Under the pieces are notes generated by a model that saw only the letters and a list, made by a program, of their open reading frames with translations, did no database searches and was not told the DNA's origin. From positions 157,637 through 221,636 of the forward strand of contig QHSX01000039.1 in the NCBI GenBank assembly GCA_003221695.1: a stretch of DNA of 64,000 nt. Reading direction: 5' to 3'. Of the stretch, positions 8,201 to 15,847 are shown in pieces (position 1 is the first letter of the stretch; every line of letters starts with the position of its first letter). Made by a program: the position numbers and the translations under genes. This DNA is from Candidatus Rokuibacteriota bacterium. Its GTDB lineage: Bacteria > Methylomirabilota > Methylomirabilia > Rokubacteriales > CSP1-6.

Positions 8201-9421
8201 GTGTCCCTGACGATCAACTGGGCCCAGTGCCACACGCGTCCCGTCCTCATGATTCCCGGCCCGACCGAGCTCCCGTTCCCCGTCATCCAGGCGATGAACC
8301 AGCCGCCGTCCATCCAGTACGATCGGAGCTTCGACGAGGAGGTCCTCGAGCCGACGACGCTCGCCCTGCGCGACGTCTTCCAGACCAAGAACGAGGTGCT
8401 CATGATGCCGGGCTCGGGCCGGACGGCGCTGGAGGCGGGGGCGCTCTCGGTCATCGAGCCGGGTGACCGCGTGCTCGTGGTCGGCGCGGGCCAGTTCGGC
8501 ATCCTCATGCGCGAGATCATGAACCGGACCGGCGCCGACTGGACCGAGTTCCCCGTGGAGTGGGGAGCGCGCCTCGACATGTCGCGCCTCCAGCACGAGG
8601 CCGAGCGTCTACGCCCGAAGGCGATCACGCTGGTCCACAACGAGACGTCGACCGGTACGACCTACCCGGCCGTGGAGGTCGGGAAGGTCGCGCGCTCGGT
8701 TGGGGCGCTCTTTCTTCTCGATACCGTCTCTTCGATCGCGGGGCTCGACGTCCGCACGGACGAGTGGGGCGTGGACCTCAACATGACCGGTTCGCAGAAG
8801 TGCCTGGCCGCGCCCCTCGGCCTGGCGCTCGTCGCCGTGAGCCCGCGCGCGTGGGCGGCCATGGAGGGCCGGAGCAAGCCGGCCCGGAGTTACACGTACG
8901 ACCTCCTGCGCTGGAAGGAGTGGTGGGTCCCGGTCTCGCGCGGCGGCAAGGTGCCGGACGGCGCGCCCCGGCGCCAGCCGGTGTCCATGCCCACGCATCT
9001 CACCGCGGCGATGCGTGTCGCCGTGAGGCTGATCCTCGAGGAGGGGCTGACCCATCGGTTCCGCCGCCACGTCGTGGCGGCGGAGGCGCTCCGCCGTGGC
9101 CTCGCGGCGATGGGCATCGAGATGTTCCCCGACCCGTCGATTCTGTCGAACACCGTCTCGTGCGTCAGAGTGCCCAAGGGGATCGAGCCCGCCGCCGTCG
9201 TCGCGCAGATGCGCGACCGGTACGGGATCCTGATCGGCACGGGCCTCGACAAGATGCGCACGACCTCGCTCCGCATCGGGACCATGGGGGTCACGGCGAG
9301 CCCGCCGTACGTGCTGCCGACGCTCTCGGCGCTCGAGCTCGCGCTGCGCGACCTCGGGTACAAGTGCGAGCCCGGCGCGGGTGTCGCCGCCGCGCAGGCC
9401 GCGTTCGCCGACCTGACATAA
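8201..9421 (+). CDS. PLP-dependent alanine/serine--glyoxylate aminotransferase family protein
   Basis: 406 residues from GTG 8201, chosen because AAGGAG lies about seven bases upstream; the track start at 7937 runs through the LAB_N gene. Class V aminotransferase with the PLP lysine Lys200 (NMTGSQKCLAAP) and the cofactor Asp174 (FLLDTVSSIAG). N-terminal motif PVLMIPGPTELP is typical of AGAT/SGAT enzymes, which move the amino group from Ala or Ser to glyoxylate. The next gene encodes a hydroxyacid dehydrogenase, fitting a serine-hydroxypyruvate-glycerate or glyoxylate route (inference). Confidence 0.92.
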   Translation: MSLTINWAQCHTRPVLMIPGPTELPFPVIQAMNQPPSIQYDRSFDEEVLEPTTLALRDVFQTKNEVLMMPGSGRTALEAGALSVIEPGDRVLVVGAGQFGILMREIMNRTGADWTEFPVEWGARLDMSRLQHEAERLRPKAITLVHNETSTGTTYPAVEVGKVARSVGALFLLDTVSSIAGLDVRTDEWGVDLNMTGSQKCLAAPLGLALVAVSPRAWAAMEGRSKPARSYTYDLLRWKEWWVPVSRGGKVPDGAPRRQPVSMPTHLTAAMRVAVRLILEEGLTHRFRRHVVAAEALRRGLAAMGIEMFPDPSILSNTVSCVRVPKGIEPAAVVAQMRDRYGILIGTGLDKMRTTSLRIGTMGVTASPPYVLPTLSALELALRDLGYKCEPGAGVAAAQAAFADLT

Positions 9422-9423
9422 CC

Positions 9424-10374
9424 GTGGCGCCCGAGCCGCTCGTCGTCGTCCCCGACGACTTCCCGAGCGTCTTCGAGGGTACCCCGGCCCACGAGCGATT
9501 GAAGAAGCTCGGCGAGACCCGCGTCTACACCGCGCGCGGCGCCGAGGACGAGGCCGAGCTGATCCGCCGCATCGGCGGCGCCCGCATCATCGTCAACATC
9601 CGCGCCCATGCGCGCTTCACCGACGCGGTGTTCGCCGCGTGCCGCGACATCGAGCTCGTCTCGATCTGGGGCACCGGCACGGACAACGTCGACCTCGACG
9701 CCGCCGGCCGCCGCGGCGTGACCGTGTGCAACACGCCCGGCGTGAACGCCTTCGCCGTCGCCGAGCACACGCTGGCGCTCATGCTCGCCGCGGCACGAAA
9801 AATTCCGAAGACCGACCACGAGATGCGCGGGGGCGCCTGGCCGCGCGAGATGCTCACGCAGCTCCTCGGCAAGACGCTCGGCGTGTTCGGCACCGGTAAG
9901 ATCGGGATGCGCGTCGCCGAGCTGGGCCGTGCCATCGGGATGGAGGTCCGGACGTGGAGCGCCCGCGGCGGGACGGCCGCCGCCAAGGACGCGGTCCTCC
10001 GGGCCGCCGACGTCGTGAGCCTGCACCTGCGCCTCGTGCCCAACACGCGGGCGTTCCTCTCGCGCCGCGAGTTCGCCCTCATGAAGCGGACGACGATCCT
10101 GGTCAACACGGGCCGGGGCGCGCTCGTCGAGCGGGACGCGCTCCTCGACGCCCTCACCCACGGCAAGCTCGCGGCCGCGGGCCTCGACGTCTTCCACGAC
10201 GAGCCGCTCAAACCTGGCGATCCGCTGCTGGCGCTCCCGAACGTCGTGCTCTCGCCCCACAACGCGGGCCAGACGCCCGAGGTGATCCGCGACGGGCTGC
10301 TGCGCGCCGTCGAGAACGTCGAGAACTTCCTCGCCGGGCGGCCGACCGACGTCGTCGTCGCCCCCGTCAGGTAG
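9424..10374 (+). CDS. D-isomer-specific 2-hydroxyacid dehydrogenase (glyoxylate/hydroxypyruvate reductase-like)
   Basis: 316 residues from GTG 9424, two bases after the aminotransferase stop. The NAD(P)-binding Rossmann motif is GVFGTGKIGMRVAELG. Catalytic residues are visible: Arg in VNTGRGALV, Glu in DVFHDEPL and His in LSPHNAG. Position after an SGAT-like aminotransferase favours reduction of hydroxypyruvate or glyoxylate, but the substrate is not decided by sequence. Confidence 0.92.
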   Translation: MAPEPLVVVPDDFPSVFEGTPAHERLKKLGETRVYTARGAEDEAELIRRIGGARIIVNIRAHARFTDAVFAACRDIELVSIWGTGTDNVDLDAAGRRGVTVCNTPGVNAFAVAEHTLALMLAAARKIPKTDHEMRGGAWPREMLTQLLGKTLGVFGTGKIGMRVAELGRAIGMEVRTWSARGGTAAAKDAVLRAADVVSLHLRLVPNTRAFLSRREFALMKRTTILVNTGRGALVERDALLDALTHGKLAAAGLDVFHDEPLKPGDPLLALPNVVLSPHNAGQTPEVIRDGLLRAVENVENFLAGRPTDVVVAPVR

Positions 10375-10383
10375 GCGCCGCCG

Positions 10384-12156
10384 GTGGCCGTCGTCGCCCT
10401 CGAGATCGCACGGCGTGCGGCCGTGCTCGACGGCCACGCGTTCGGTGGCGCGGGGGCCTACGAGAAGCTCGCAGGCGTCGTTCGGTTCGCCGTGGATCGG
10501 GCTCACCCCTCCAATCACCTCATCACGGACCTCGGCCTCGCCCCGTCGAGCGTCCGCGACCGCGTCGAGCTCTGGGCCGACTTCTACCTGCTCCGGCCGG
10601 CGGACCCGGGGCGCGGGAACCGCCGCCTCCTCCTCGACGTCCCGAACCGCGGCCGCAAGGTGGCGCTCTCCATGTTCAACAGCGCGCCCCGCGTGCCGGA
10701 CCCGTCCACGCCGGAGGATTTCGGCAACGGCTTCCTCATGCGCCAGGGCTACACGGTCGCCTGGTGCGGCTGGCAGCACGACGTCCCGCGCCACGACGGG
10801 CTCATGGCCCTCACCGTGCCCGCGGCGCGGGGCGACGGCGGTGCGATCACCGGGCCGGTGCGCTGCGAGTGGCGGCCAAACACGCGCGTCACGACCCTGC
10901 CGCTCGCCGACCGCTACCACATTCCGCATCCGACCGTGGACCTCAACGACCCCGGCGCCCGCCTGACCGTGCGCGAGCGCCGCGACGCCGCGGCCGTCGA
11001 GGTGGAGCGCGGCAAGTGGCGGTTCCCCGACGCTTCCAGCGTCACGCTCGCGGGCGGCTTCGAGCCCGGCAAGATCTACGAGCTCGTGTACCGCTCGGCG
11101 AGCCCGCCGCTCGTGGGTCTGGGCTTCCTCGCGGTGCGCGACGCCGCGGCGTGGCTCCGGTTCGCTCCCGCGGCCGACGGGAATCCCTGCGCGGGCGCGC
11201 TCGACCGCGCGTACGCCTTCGGCGTCTCGCAGAGCGGGCGTTTTCTCCGCCACCTCCTGCACCTCGGCCTGAACGAGGACGAGACGGAACGCCGCGTCTT
11301 CGACGCCGTCCTGCCCCACGTGGCGGGCGCGCGGCGCGGTGAGTTCAACCACCGGTTCGGTCAGCCCTCGCCGAACGCGACGCACGCGGTCGGCAGCCTG
11401 TTCCCGTTCACCGACACCGTCGAGACCGATCCGCTGACGGGCGAGCGCGGCGCGCTCCTGGCGCGGCTCGAGGCGCGCGGCACGCTTCCAAAGATCTTCA
11501 CGATCAACACGTCGGCCGAGTACTGGCGCGGCGACGCCTCGCTCGTCCACACCGACATCGCCGGCAAGCGCGACGTCGAGCCGCACCCCTCCGCCCGCGT
11601 CTACCTCTTCGCTTCCACCCAGCACACGCCCGGAAGCCTCCCGCCGCCCGACGCCGACCCGAACACGGGCGACCGGGGGCGCGAGCCGTTCAACGTCGTG
11701 GACTACGCACCGCTCCTGCGCGCAGCGCTCGTGAGCCTGGATCGGTGGGTCACCGAGGGCGTCGAGCCGCCCGCGAGCAACGTGCCGCGTCTGGCGGATG
11801 GGACCGCGGTGCTCGCCGAGGCGACCGCGGGCGTGTTCACGAAGATCCCCGGCGTCCGCTTCCCGGATCGGATCGACCGGCCGGTGCGCCTCGACTTCGG
11901 CCCCGAGCTGGCGCGCGGCATCGTCACCGAGCTGCCGCCCAAGGTCGGCGCCCCGTTCGTCACGTTCGTGTCCGCCGTGGACGCCGACGGCAACGAGATC
12001 GCGGGCGTGCGGCCGGTCGAGCTGCTGGCGCCGCTCGCGACCTTCACCGGCTGGAACCTGCGCCATCCCGCGCAGGGCGCGCCCGGCGATCTCATGAGCA
12101 TGATGGGCTCGACGCTCCCATTCCCGCGCGCGCGCCGAGCGGCTCGCGGCCGGTGA
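10384..12156 (+). CDS. Alpha/beta-hydrolase-domain protein (PF20091-like), C-terminus frameshifted
   Basis: 590 residues from GTG 10384, nine bases after the dehydrogenase stop. The nucleophile region is GVSQSGRFLRHLL (Ser282/Ser284), as in large secreted or cytosolic hydrolases of this family. The frame ends early at 12156 after PFPRARRAARGR. In another frame the expected family tail AERLAAGDPRRSIEERYPSRAAYLERAR continues to LLAEDLE at 12271. A GC-dinucleotide run at about 12125-12137 is the shift point (one base extra or two missing). The repaired gene meets the cassette array at 12271/12272. Substrate unknown. Confidence 0.8.
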   Translation: MAVVALEIARRAAVLDGHAFGGAGAYEKLAGVVRFAVDRAHPSNHLITDLGLAPSSVRDRVELWADFYLLRPADPGRGNRRLLLDVPNRGRKVALSMFNSAPRVPDPSTPEDFGNGFLMRQGYTVAWCGWQHDVPRHDGLMALTVPAARGDGGAITGPVRCEWRPNTRVTTLPLADRYHIPHPTVDLNDPGARLTVRERRDAAAVEVERGKWRFPDASSVTLAGGFEPGKIYELVYRSASPPLVGLGFLAVRDAAAWLRFAPAADGNPCAGALDRAYAFGVSQSGRFLRHLLHLGLNEDETERRVFDAVLPHVAGARRGEFNHRFGQPSPNATHAVGSLFPFTDTVETDPLTGERGALLARLEARGTLPKIFTINTSAEYWRGDASLVHTDIAGKRDVEPHPSARVYLFASTQHTPGSLPPPDADPNTGDRGREPFNVVDYAPLLRAALVSLDRWVTEGVEPPASNVPRLADGTAVLAEATAGVFTKIPGVRFPDRIDRPVRLDFGPELARGIVTELPPKVGAPFVTFVSAVDADGNEIAGVRPVELLAPLATFTGWNLRHPAQGAPGDLMSMMGSTLPFPRARRAARGR

Positions 12157-12280
12157 TCCCCGACGCTCGATCGAGGAGCGCTACCCGTCGCGCGCGGCGT
12201 ACCTCGAGCGGGCCCGGGCGGCGGCGCTGGCGCTCGTGGCGGCGCACCGCCTGCTCGCCGAGGACCTCGAGTTAGACAGC

Positions 12281-12916
12281 ATGCGGTTCAGCCTCACGTT
12301 GGTAGTGATTCCGGTAGTGATAGTCGTGGCGGTGCCGAGCGTTCCTACGGATGCTGCGGGTACGCGCTGGTCTTCGGTCCCTGATATCAATCAGCAGGTC
12401 ACCCTTTCTCACGCCGAGACGGCGCCGCGCTGTTCGGCTACAACGCCGCCATTGACTACGCGCTCGCTTGGGCCAGTGCGCCCGGGGCAGTCGTTGCGCG
12501 ACCTTGAGAAGGTTTGCCCCACCCTGCGTTACGGGTGGTACTGGAGCGAAGGGTCTCCCAATCCAGTAGTCTTGCTTCGCCTCGGCGAAGCTGCCGTGAT
12601 GGTCGAGTTCTCGGACGCGACCCCTACGAGCACGGTCTATCGAATCACAACCGCTTTCCCGGTCCGAACAACCGATGGCTTTGGTCCAGGGTCCCAACTC
12701 TCGGCCATGATGCGCGCCTGGGGCAAGGCGCACTTCGGGATTGGCGAGTGTGCACTCTACGTTTGGTTCGCGACGCGCCCGGGATTGTCGTTCAGCGTCG
12801 ACGTTCCGGAAACGCTCGACTGCCTTACTCGGGGTCGAATAGAGTCTACTGGTGATGCCTCCCTCTTGCCGCAGGACACTAGGGTTGGACCTGTTCTGTT
12901 GTTCACAGCCAACTGA
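12281..12916 (+). CDS. Cassette 1: predicted secreted protein of unknown function
   Basis: 211 residues from ATG 12281, only nine bases inside the cassette boundary, which is typical for cassette genes; the track start at 12236 belongs to the hydrolase tail. Residues 1-25 form a signal peptide (FSLTLVVIPVVIVVAVPSV). The mature part has four cysteines (PRCSAT, KVCPTLR, GECALYV, LDCLTRG) that could form two disulfides. No family recognised. Codon use is less GC-biased than in the flanking genes, consistent with transfer. Confidence 0.7.
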   Translation: MRFSLTLVVIPVVIVVAVPSVPTDAAGTRWSSVPDINQQVTLSHAETAPRCSATTPPLTTRSLGPVRPGQSLRDLEKVCPTLRYGWYWSEGSPNPVVLLRLGEAAVMVEFSDATPTSTVYRITTAFPVRTTDGFGPGSQLSAMMRAWGKAHFGIGECALYVWFATRPGLSFSVDVPETLDCLTRGRIESTGDASLLPQDTRVGPVLLFTAN

Positions 12917-12922
12917 CGTCCT

Positions 12923-13019
12923 GTCTAACATCAGGCTGAACCCGACGCCAGACGAACAGGGCTGGTTCCCAGGGACGATGCTCGCCGGCGTCCGGCGCGG
13001 GTTAGCCTGAGCGTTATCC
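12923..13019 (+). repeat. attC site 1
   Basis: R'' GTCTAAC (12923-12929), then TCAGGCT, an unpaired G, and AACCC. On the other arm GGGTT, AGCCTGA and R' GTTATCC (13013-13019). TCAGGCT/AGCCTGA and AACCC/GGGTT pair perfectly with one extrahelical G, and GACGCC/GGCGTC extends the stem. This is the canonical attC architecture. Predicted crossover lies between G13013 and T13014. Confidence 0.8.
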
Positions 13020-13334
13020 GCCTATGCGGTGGAGTTGACCAGGCTTGAGCGCCGGAAGGGCGTCGAGGATTGCTGGCACGAGCGGCTGGAGGTGCACCAT
13101 GCGGTTGGAGGGCGCACGGACAAGCAGCACGCCGACAGCCGCTGAGGTCAGATTCTGCTGGAACTCGATGCCCCGGTCCATCGTGACCAGCGCGTCGTAC
13201 TCGCCTCCCATGCGCCGGAGAAGCTCGCCGTTCGTAATGCCCGTCCAGCCACGGCCGGCCACCGTATCGACACGGTGGCCTTGGAGCGCAGCGGCAAGGT
13301 CTATCGGGAGCTGCTCGTCAAGCAGAACGCGCAC
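13014..13334 (-). CDS. Cassette 2: DUF5615 PIN-like toxin
   Basis: 106 residues. The N-terminal motif MRVLLDEQLPIDLAAAL and the later DALVTMDRGIEF place it in the DUF5615/PIN-like family, predicted RNases paired with DUF433 antitoxins. Acidic residues Asp6, Glu7 and Asp in VTMDRG are likely metal ligands. It overlaps the antitoxin gene by 17 bases. Its TAA stop (13014-13016) is formed by the first three bases of the cassette, so the reading frame ends exactly at the recombination point. Confidence 0.85.
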   Translation of the reverse strand: MRVLLDEQLPIDLAAALQGHRVDTVAGRGWTGITNGELLRRMGGEYDALVTMDRGIEFQQNLTSAAVGVLLVRAPSNRMVHLQPLVPAILDALPALKPGQLHRIGG

Positions 13335-13542
13335 TAGCCAGCAGCGTAGCGCGCGCGAGGTCGAGTGCCGCGATCGCCTGGTCGCGTCTCACGGAGGGGA
13401 ACTGGCGAAGAAACTCATCCACGGTCTCGCCGCCTTCGAGGTAATCGAACAGCGACTGTATCGGAACGCGTGTGCCAACGAACACAGGCGTGCCCCCCAG
13501 GATGTCGTGGTCACTGTGCACGATATCGCTTAGCTGGGTCAT
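13318..13542 (-). CDS. Cassette 2: DUF433 antitoxin
   Basis: 74 residues from ATG 13542. DUF433 signature: GGTPVFVGTRVPIQSLFDYLEGGETVDEFLRQFP, a small helix-turn-helix antitoxin that neutralises DUF5615 toxins and autoregulates. Transcribed against the array direction, so it needs its own promoter; a TATACT box lies 12 bases upstream. Addiction modules are common in cassette arrays and stabilise them (family knowledge). Confidence 0.87.
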   Translation of the reverse strand: MTQLSDIVHSDHDILGGTPVFVGTRVPIQSLFDYLEGGETVDEFLRQFPSVRRDQAIAALDLARATLLASARSA

Positions 13543-13554
13543 AGTGGTTGCCCC

Positions 13555-13560
13555 AGTATA
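13555..13560 (-). promoter_or_regulatory. -10 box TATACT of the toxin-antitoxin pair
   Basis: TATACT on the minus strand, 12 bases before the DUF433 ATG. No clear -35 at 16-18 bases. Confidence 0.4.
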
Positions 13561-13578
13561 CACGCGGAGCAACGGGGC

Positions 13579-13620
13579 GTATAACTCCGGGCTACGGCCA
13601 GCGGCGTCTCGGCGTTACAT
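13579..13620 (+). repeat. attC site 2 (short, tentative)
   Basis: R'' GTATAAC (13579-13585) matches six of seven bases to the complement of GTTATCC, the start of cassette 2. Stem: CCGGG/CTCGG and ACG/CGT, with an extrahelical CT, then R' GTTACAT (13614-13620). At 42 bases it is shorter than usual attC sites. Confidence 0.45.
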
Positions 13621-13643
13621 TCTCCGCTGGCAGGGGGGGCTCG

Positions 13644-14675
13644 ATGAGTGACCGACGCGAAAGCTCGAGTCGACGCGGCTTCGTGGGTGGACTGGCCCTG
13701 GCCGGGACCGCGAGCCTTCTCGGGCTGCGTCCTGAGCCCGCCGCCGCCGAGCCGCCGCCGGAGACCTTCACGCTCAGGATCCAGCGACCGGTGAAGACGC
13801 TCCCCGGTGTGTGCGTCGCTCCGCAGCTCGTCGCCGACGAGCTGCTGAAGCTGGAGGGTTTCACTGATGTGCGATACGTGGCGACGGACACCCCACAGCG
13901 TTCCGCTGGACTCGCGGGGGGAGAGATCGACCTTTCGATGGGCTTCGTCGGCGTCTGGATCAAACAGGTGGACGCCGGCCATCCCATCGTCATGCTGACG
14001 GGCATCCACGTCGGCTGCTACGAGCTCTTCGCCTCCGAGCGAATCCGTACGATCGGCGATCTTCGAGACAAGACGATTGGCGTGACCGAGCTCGGTTCGG
14101 GCCGCCACCTATTTCTCGTCAGTCTTCTGTCCTATGTGGGTCTGAACCCGAACAAGGACATCACGTTGGTCACGAAGCCGCAGGCCGAATCGGTGAAGCT
14201 CTTCACGGAGGGAAAGCTCGACGCGTATCAGGCGTTCTCCGAGGAGGTGCCGGAGCTTCGGAAGCGCAAGATCGGACACGTTATCATGAATAGCACCGAG
14301 GAGCGCCCGTGGTCGCAGTACTTCTGCTGCGTCCTGGCTGGCAACCGCGAGTTCGTCCGTGCGCACCCGGTCGCGACCAAACGTGCGGTGCGGGCCATCC
14401 TGAAGTCATCGAGTCTGTGCGCCCTCGAGCCGGACCGCGTCGCGCGCTCCATCGTGGACCGAGGCTTCACCACCGCTCCATACGAGTATGTCCGCAGCAC
14501 CATCAAGAGCCTGCCCTACGCGAAGTGGCGCGAGTACGACCCCGCGGATACGGTCCGCTTTTACACGCTCCGTCTTCACGAGGTAGGAATGGTTAAGGGG
14601 ACGCCGCAGAAGATCCTTGCCCAGGGCACCGACTGGCGTTTCCTCAACGAGTTGAAGAAAGAGCTGAAGGGATAG
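13644..14675 (+). CDS. Cassette 3: Tat-exported NitT/TauT-type ABC substrate-binding protein
   Basis: 343 residues from ATG 13644; the track start at 13548 precedes the attC site. A twin-arginine signal is visible (SSRRGFVGGLALAG). The body is an NMT1/SsuA-like periplasmic-binding fold (VGVWIKQVDAGHPIVMLTGIHVGCYELFAS, IGDLRDKTIGVTELGSGRHLF). Ligand unknown; no permease or ATPase gene is adjacent, so it is an orphan binding protein. It fills a cassette ending in attC 3 and has lower G+C than the chromosomal genes around it. A transporter binding protein is uncommon as cassette cargo. Confidence 0.82.
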   Translation: MSDRRESSSRRGFVGGLALAGTASLLGLRPEPAAAEPPPETFTLRIQRPVKTLPGVCVAPQLVADELLKLEGFTDVRYVATDTPQRSAGLAGGEIDLSMGFVGVWIKQVDAGHPIVMLTGIHVGCYELFASERIRTIGDLRDKTIGVTELGSGRHLFLVSLLSYVGLNPNKDITLVTKPQAESVKLFTEGKLDAYQAFSEEVPELRKRKIGHVIMNSTEERPWSQYFCCVLAGNREFVRAHPVATKRAVRAILKSSSLCALEPDRVARSIVDRGFTTAPYEYVRSTIKSLPYAKWREYDPADTVRFYTLRLHEVGMVKGTPQKILAQGTDWRFLNELKKELKG

Positions 14676-14717
14676 CAAGGTCCGACGAGGACTTGGCGTA
14701 GCGAAGGCGATGGGGGC

Positions 14718-14775
14718 CGATAACTTCAGGATCCAGCGGACGGCCTCCGGCCCCGGCTGCTCCTGCGCGTTAGAC
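14718..14775 (+). repeat. attC site 3
   Basis: R'' CGATAAC (14718-14724), then CAGGA, an extra TC, CAGC, and on the other arm GCTG, C, TCCTG, CGC and R' GTTAGAC (14769-14775). TAAC/GTTA, CAGGA/TCCTG and CAGC/GCTG pair with unequal bulges as in attC sites; 58 bases is a typical length. The outer three bases of R'' do not match R'. Confidence 0.6.
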
Positions 14776-14779
14776 CGCT

Positions 14780-14800
14780 TGAGCCCGTCGGCCGGGCTCA
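14780..14800. terminator. Hairpin TGAGCCCG/CGGGCTCA after the array
   Basis: Perfect 8-bp arms around TCGGC, without a T tract. If the array is removed, this hairpin lies close behind the hydrolase stop, so it may be the original terminator of the aminotransferase-dehydrogenase-hydrolase operon. Confidence 0.4.
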
Positions 14801-14830
14801 GAGCCTGACCCTCACTCGGCGCGCGAACCG

Positions 14831-14905
14831 GTTGCGCCGGTTCACTCAGGCTCGCCTCGGGCGTCGGACGCCCTACGGCCTCGCACTTCCGCGCCGGCGC
14901 TCGAA
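14831..14905. repeat. Dispersed palindromic element, copy A (75 bp)
   Basis: Ends GTTGCGCCGG and GCCGGCGCTCGAA. The core shares an exact run beginning CTCAGGCTCGCCTCGGGCGT with the reverse complement of copy B (60424-60498). It lies 8 bases beyond the stop of the deacetylase gene (minus strand). Confidence 0.75.
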
Positions 14906-14913
14906 CAGGGCGC

Positions 14914-15786
14914 TTACCTAGCGCCGCGCGCGTACCACTCGTAGATCTCCGCGCCCGTCGTCAGCCACACGCCCTTGTGCTTCCGGATGTAGTCGTACGC
15001 CGCCTCAAAGTACTTGATGCGGTGCGGGACGCCGTGGATGTACGGGTGGACCGCGATCGCCATCACGCGCGGGTTCCGCGCGCCCTCCAGATAGAGCCGG
15101 TCGAACTGGTCACGCACGCGCTCCTGCCAGTAGCTCGACTCGTGGTGCTGGATGACCATCGTCGGAATGTCGTTCAGCTCGAGCGTGTACGGCACCGACA
15201 CGAGCCTGCCCGCCGTCGTCCGGATCTCGTAGGGCTGGTCGTCGTTGACCCAGTCCGAGACGTAGGCGATCCCCTCCTCGGCGAGGATGTCGAGCGTCTC
15301 CCACGTCTCCGTGAGGCCGGGGCCGAGCCAGCCCTGCGGCGGCTTGCCGGTGAAGTCGCGGAGGAGCTGGATGGACTCGCGGACGGCGGCGCGCTGGTCG
15401 GGGAGGAGGTGCATCGCACCCTGCTTGACGCCGTGGCCCATGAACTCCCAGCCCGCGTCCAGCATCGCCCGCGCCACCGGCTCGTAGGAGCGGACCACGT
15501 TGGCGTTGATGGACGTGGTCGCGCGGATCTTACGCTTGGCGAGCGCCTCGAACATGCGCCAGAAGCCGACGCGCATGCCGTAGTCGTGCCAGGCCCAGTT
15601 GGGGACGTCGGGCACGGTCGTGACCCCCTGCGGGGCCGTGAGATACTGGCGGGCCGTCGGCTTCTCGATGTCCCACTCCTCCACGTTGACGATGGTCCAC
15701 ACGGCGATGCGCGCGCCCTTGGGGAGCCTCCAGGGGCGCCGCGCGGTGATGGGCGAGTAGTCGAAGCGCTCGGACGGCAGTCTCAC
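14914..15786 (-). CDS. Polysaccharide deacetylase (CE4 / PuuE allantoinase-like)
   Basis: 290 residues from GTG 15786, chosen because GGAGG lies five bases upstream; the track start at 15873 would overlap the divergent gene. NodB-like fold of the PuuE type: IAVWTIVNVEEWDIEK, a WHDYGMRVG motif, EFMGHGVKQGAMH with the metal His pair and AIAVHPYIHGVPHR near the C-terminus. Family members hydrolyse N-acetyl groups or cyclic amides such as allantoin. Divergent from an ACMSD-like amidohydrolase, which suggests a shared catabolic task (inference). Confidence 0.88.
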   Translation of the reverse strand: MRLPSERFDYSPITARRPWRLPKGARIAVWTIVNVEEWDIEKPTARQYLTAPQGVTTVPDVPNWAWHDYGMRVGFWRMFEALAKRKIRATTSINANVVRSYEPVARAMLDAGWEFMGHGVKQGAMHLLPDQRAAVRESIQLLRDFTGKPPQGWLGPGLTETWETLDILAEEGIAYVSDWVNDDQPYEIRTTAGRLVSVPYTLELNDIPTMVIQHHESSYWQERVRDQFDRLYLEGARNPRVMAIAVHPYIHGVPHRIKYFEAAYDYIRKHKGVWLTTGAEIYEWYARGAR

Positions 15787-15833
15787 GCGAGCCTCCTCGG
15801 TCGCACAGGTGCAATTGCCGGGTGGGCCTATAG

Positions 15834-15839
15834 TACAAT
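15834..15839 (+). promoter_or_regulatory. -10 box TACAAT before the amidohydrolase
   Basis: TACAAT eight bases before the GTG at 15848 implies a leaderless or near-leaderless message. No good -35 at standard spacing. Confidence 0.35.
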
Positions 15840-15847
15840 CACGGGCC

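Larger units (their letters stand above)
12272..14769 (+). mobile_element. Integron-type gene-cassette array (three cassettes, no integrase in window)
   Basis: Three blocks each end in an attC-like site: 12272-13013, 13014-13614 and 13615-14769. Cassette 1 begins TTAGAC and its attC begins GTCTAAC, the exact complement of GTTAGAC, as expected for a circularised cassette. G+C is about 60% in two 60-base rows I counted in cassette 1, against 78% in one row of the hydrolase gene. Joining 12271 to 14770 lets the repaired hydrolase frame continue on a codon boundary to a TGA after LDRLSPSAGLRA. The layout fits a CALIN (attC cluster lacking an integrase). Confidence 0.7.

Noticed and set aside
8890-12066. 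1058-residue minus-strand ORF
   Set aside because: It lies opposite three plus-strand genes with clear motifs. High G+C removes stops from antisense frames; the sequence is Arg/Glu/Ala-rich shadow.
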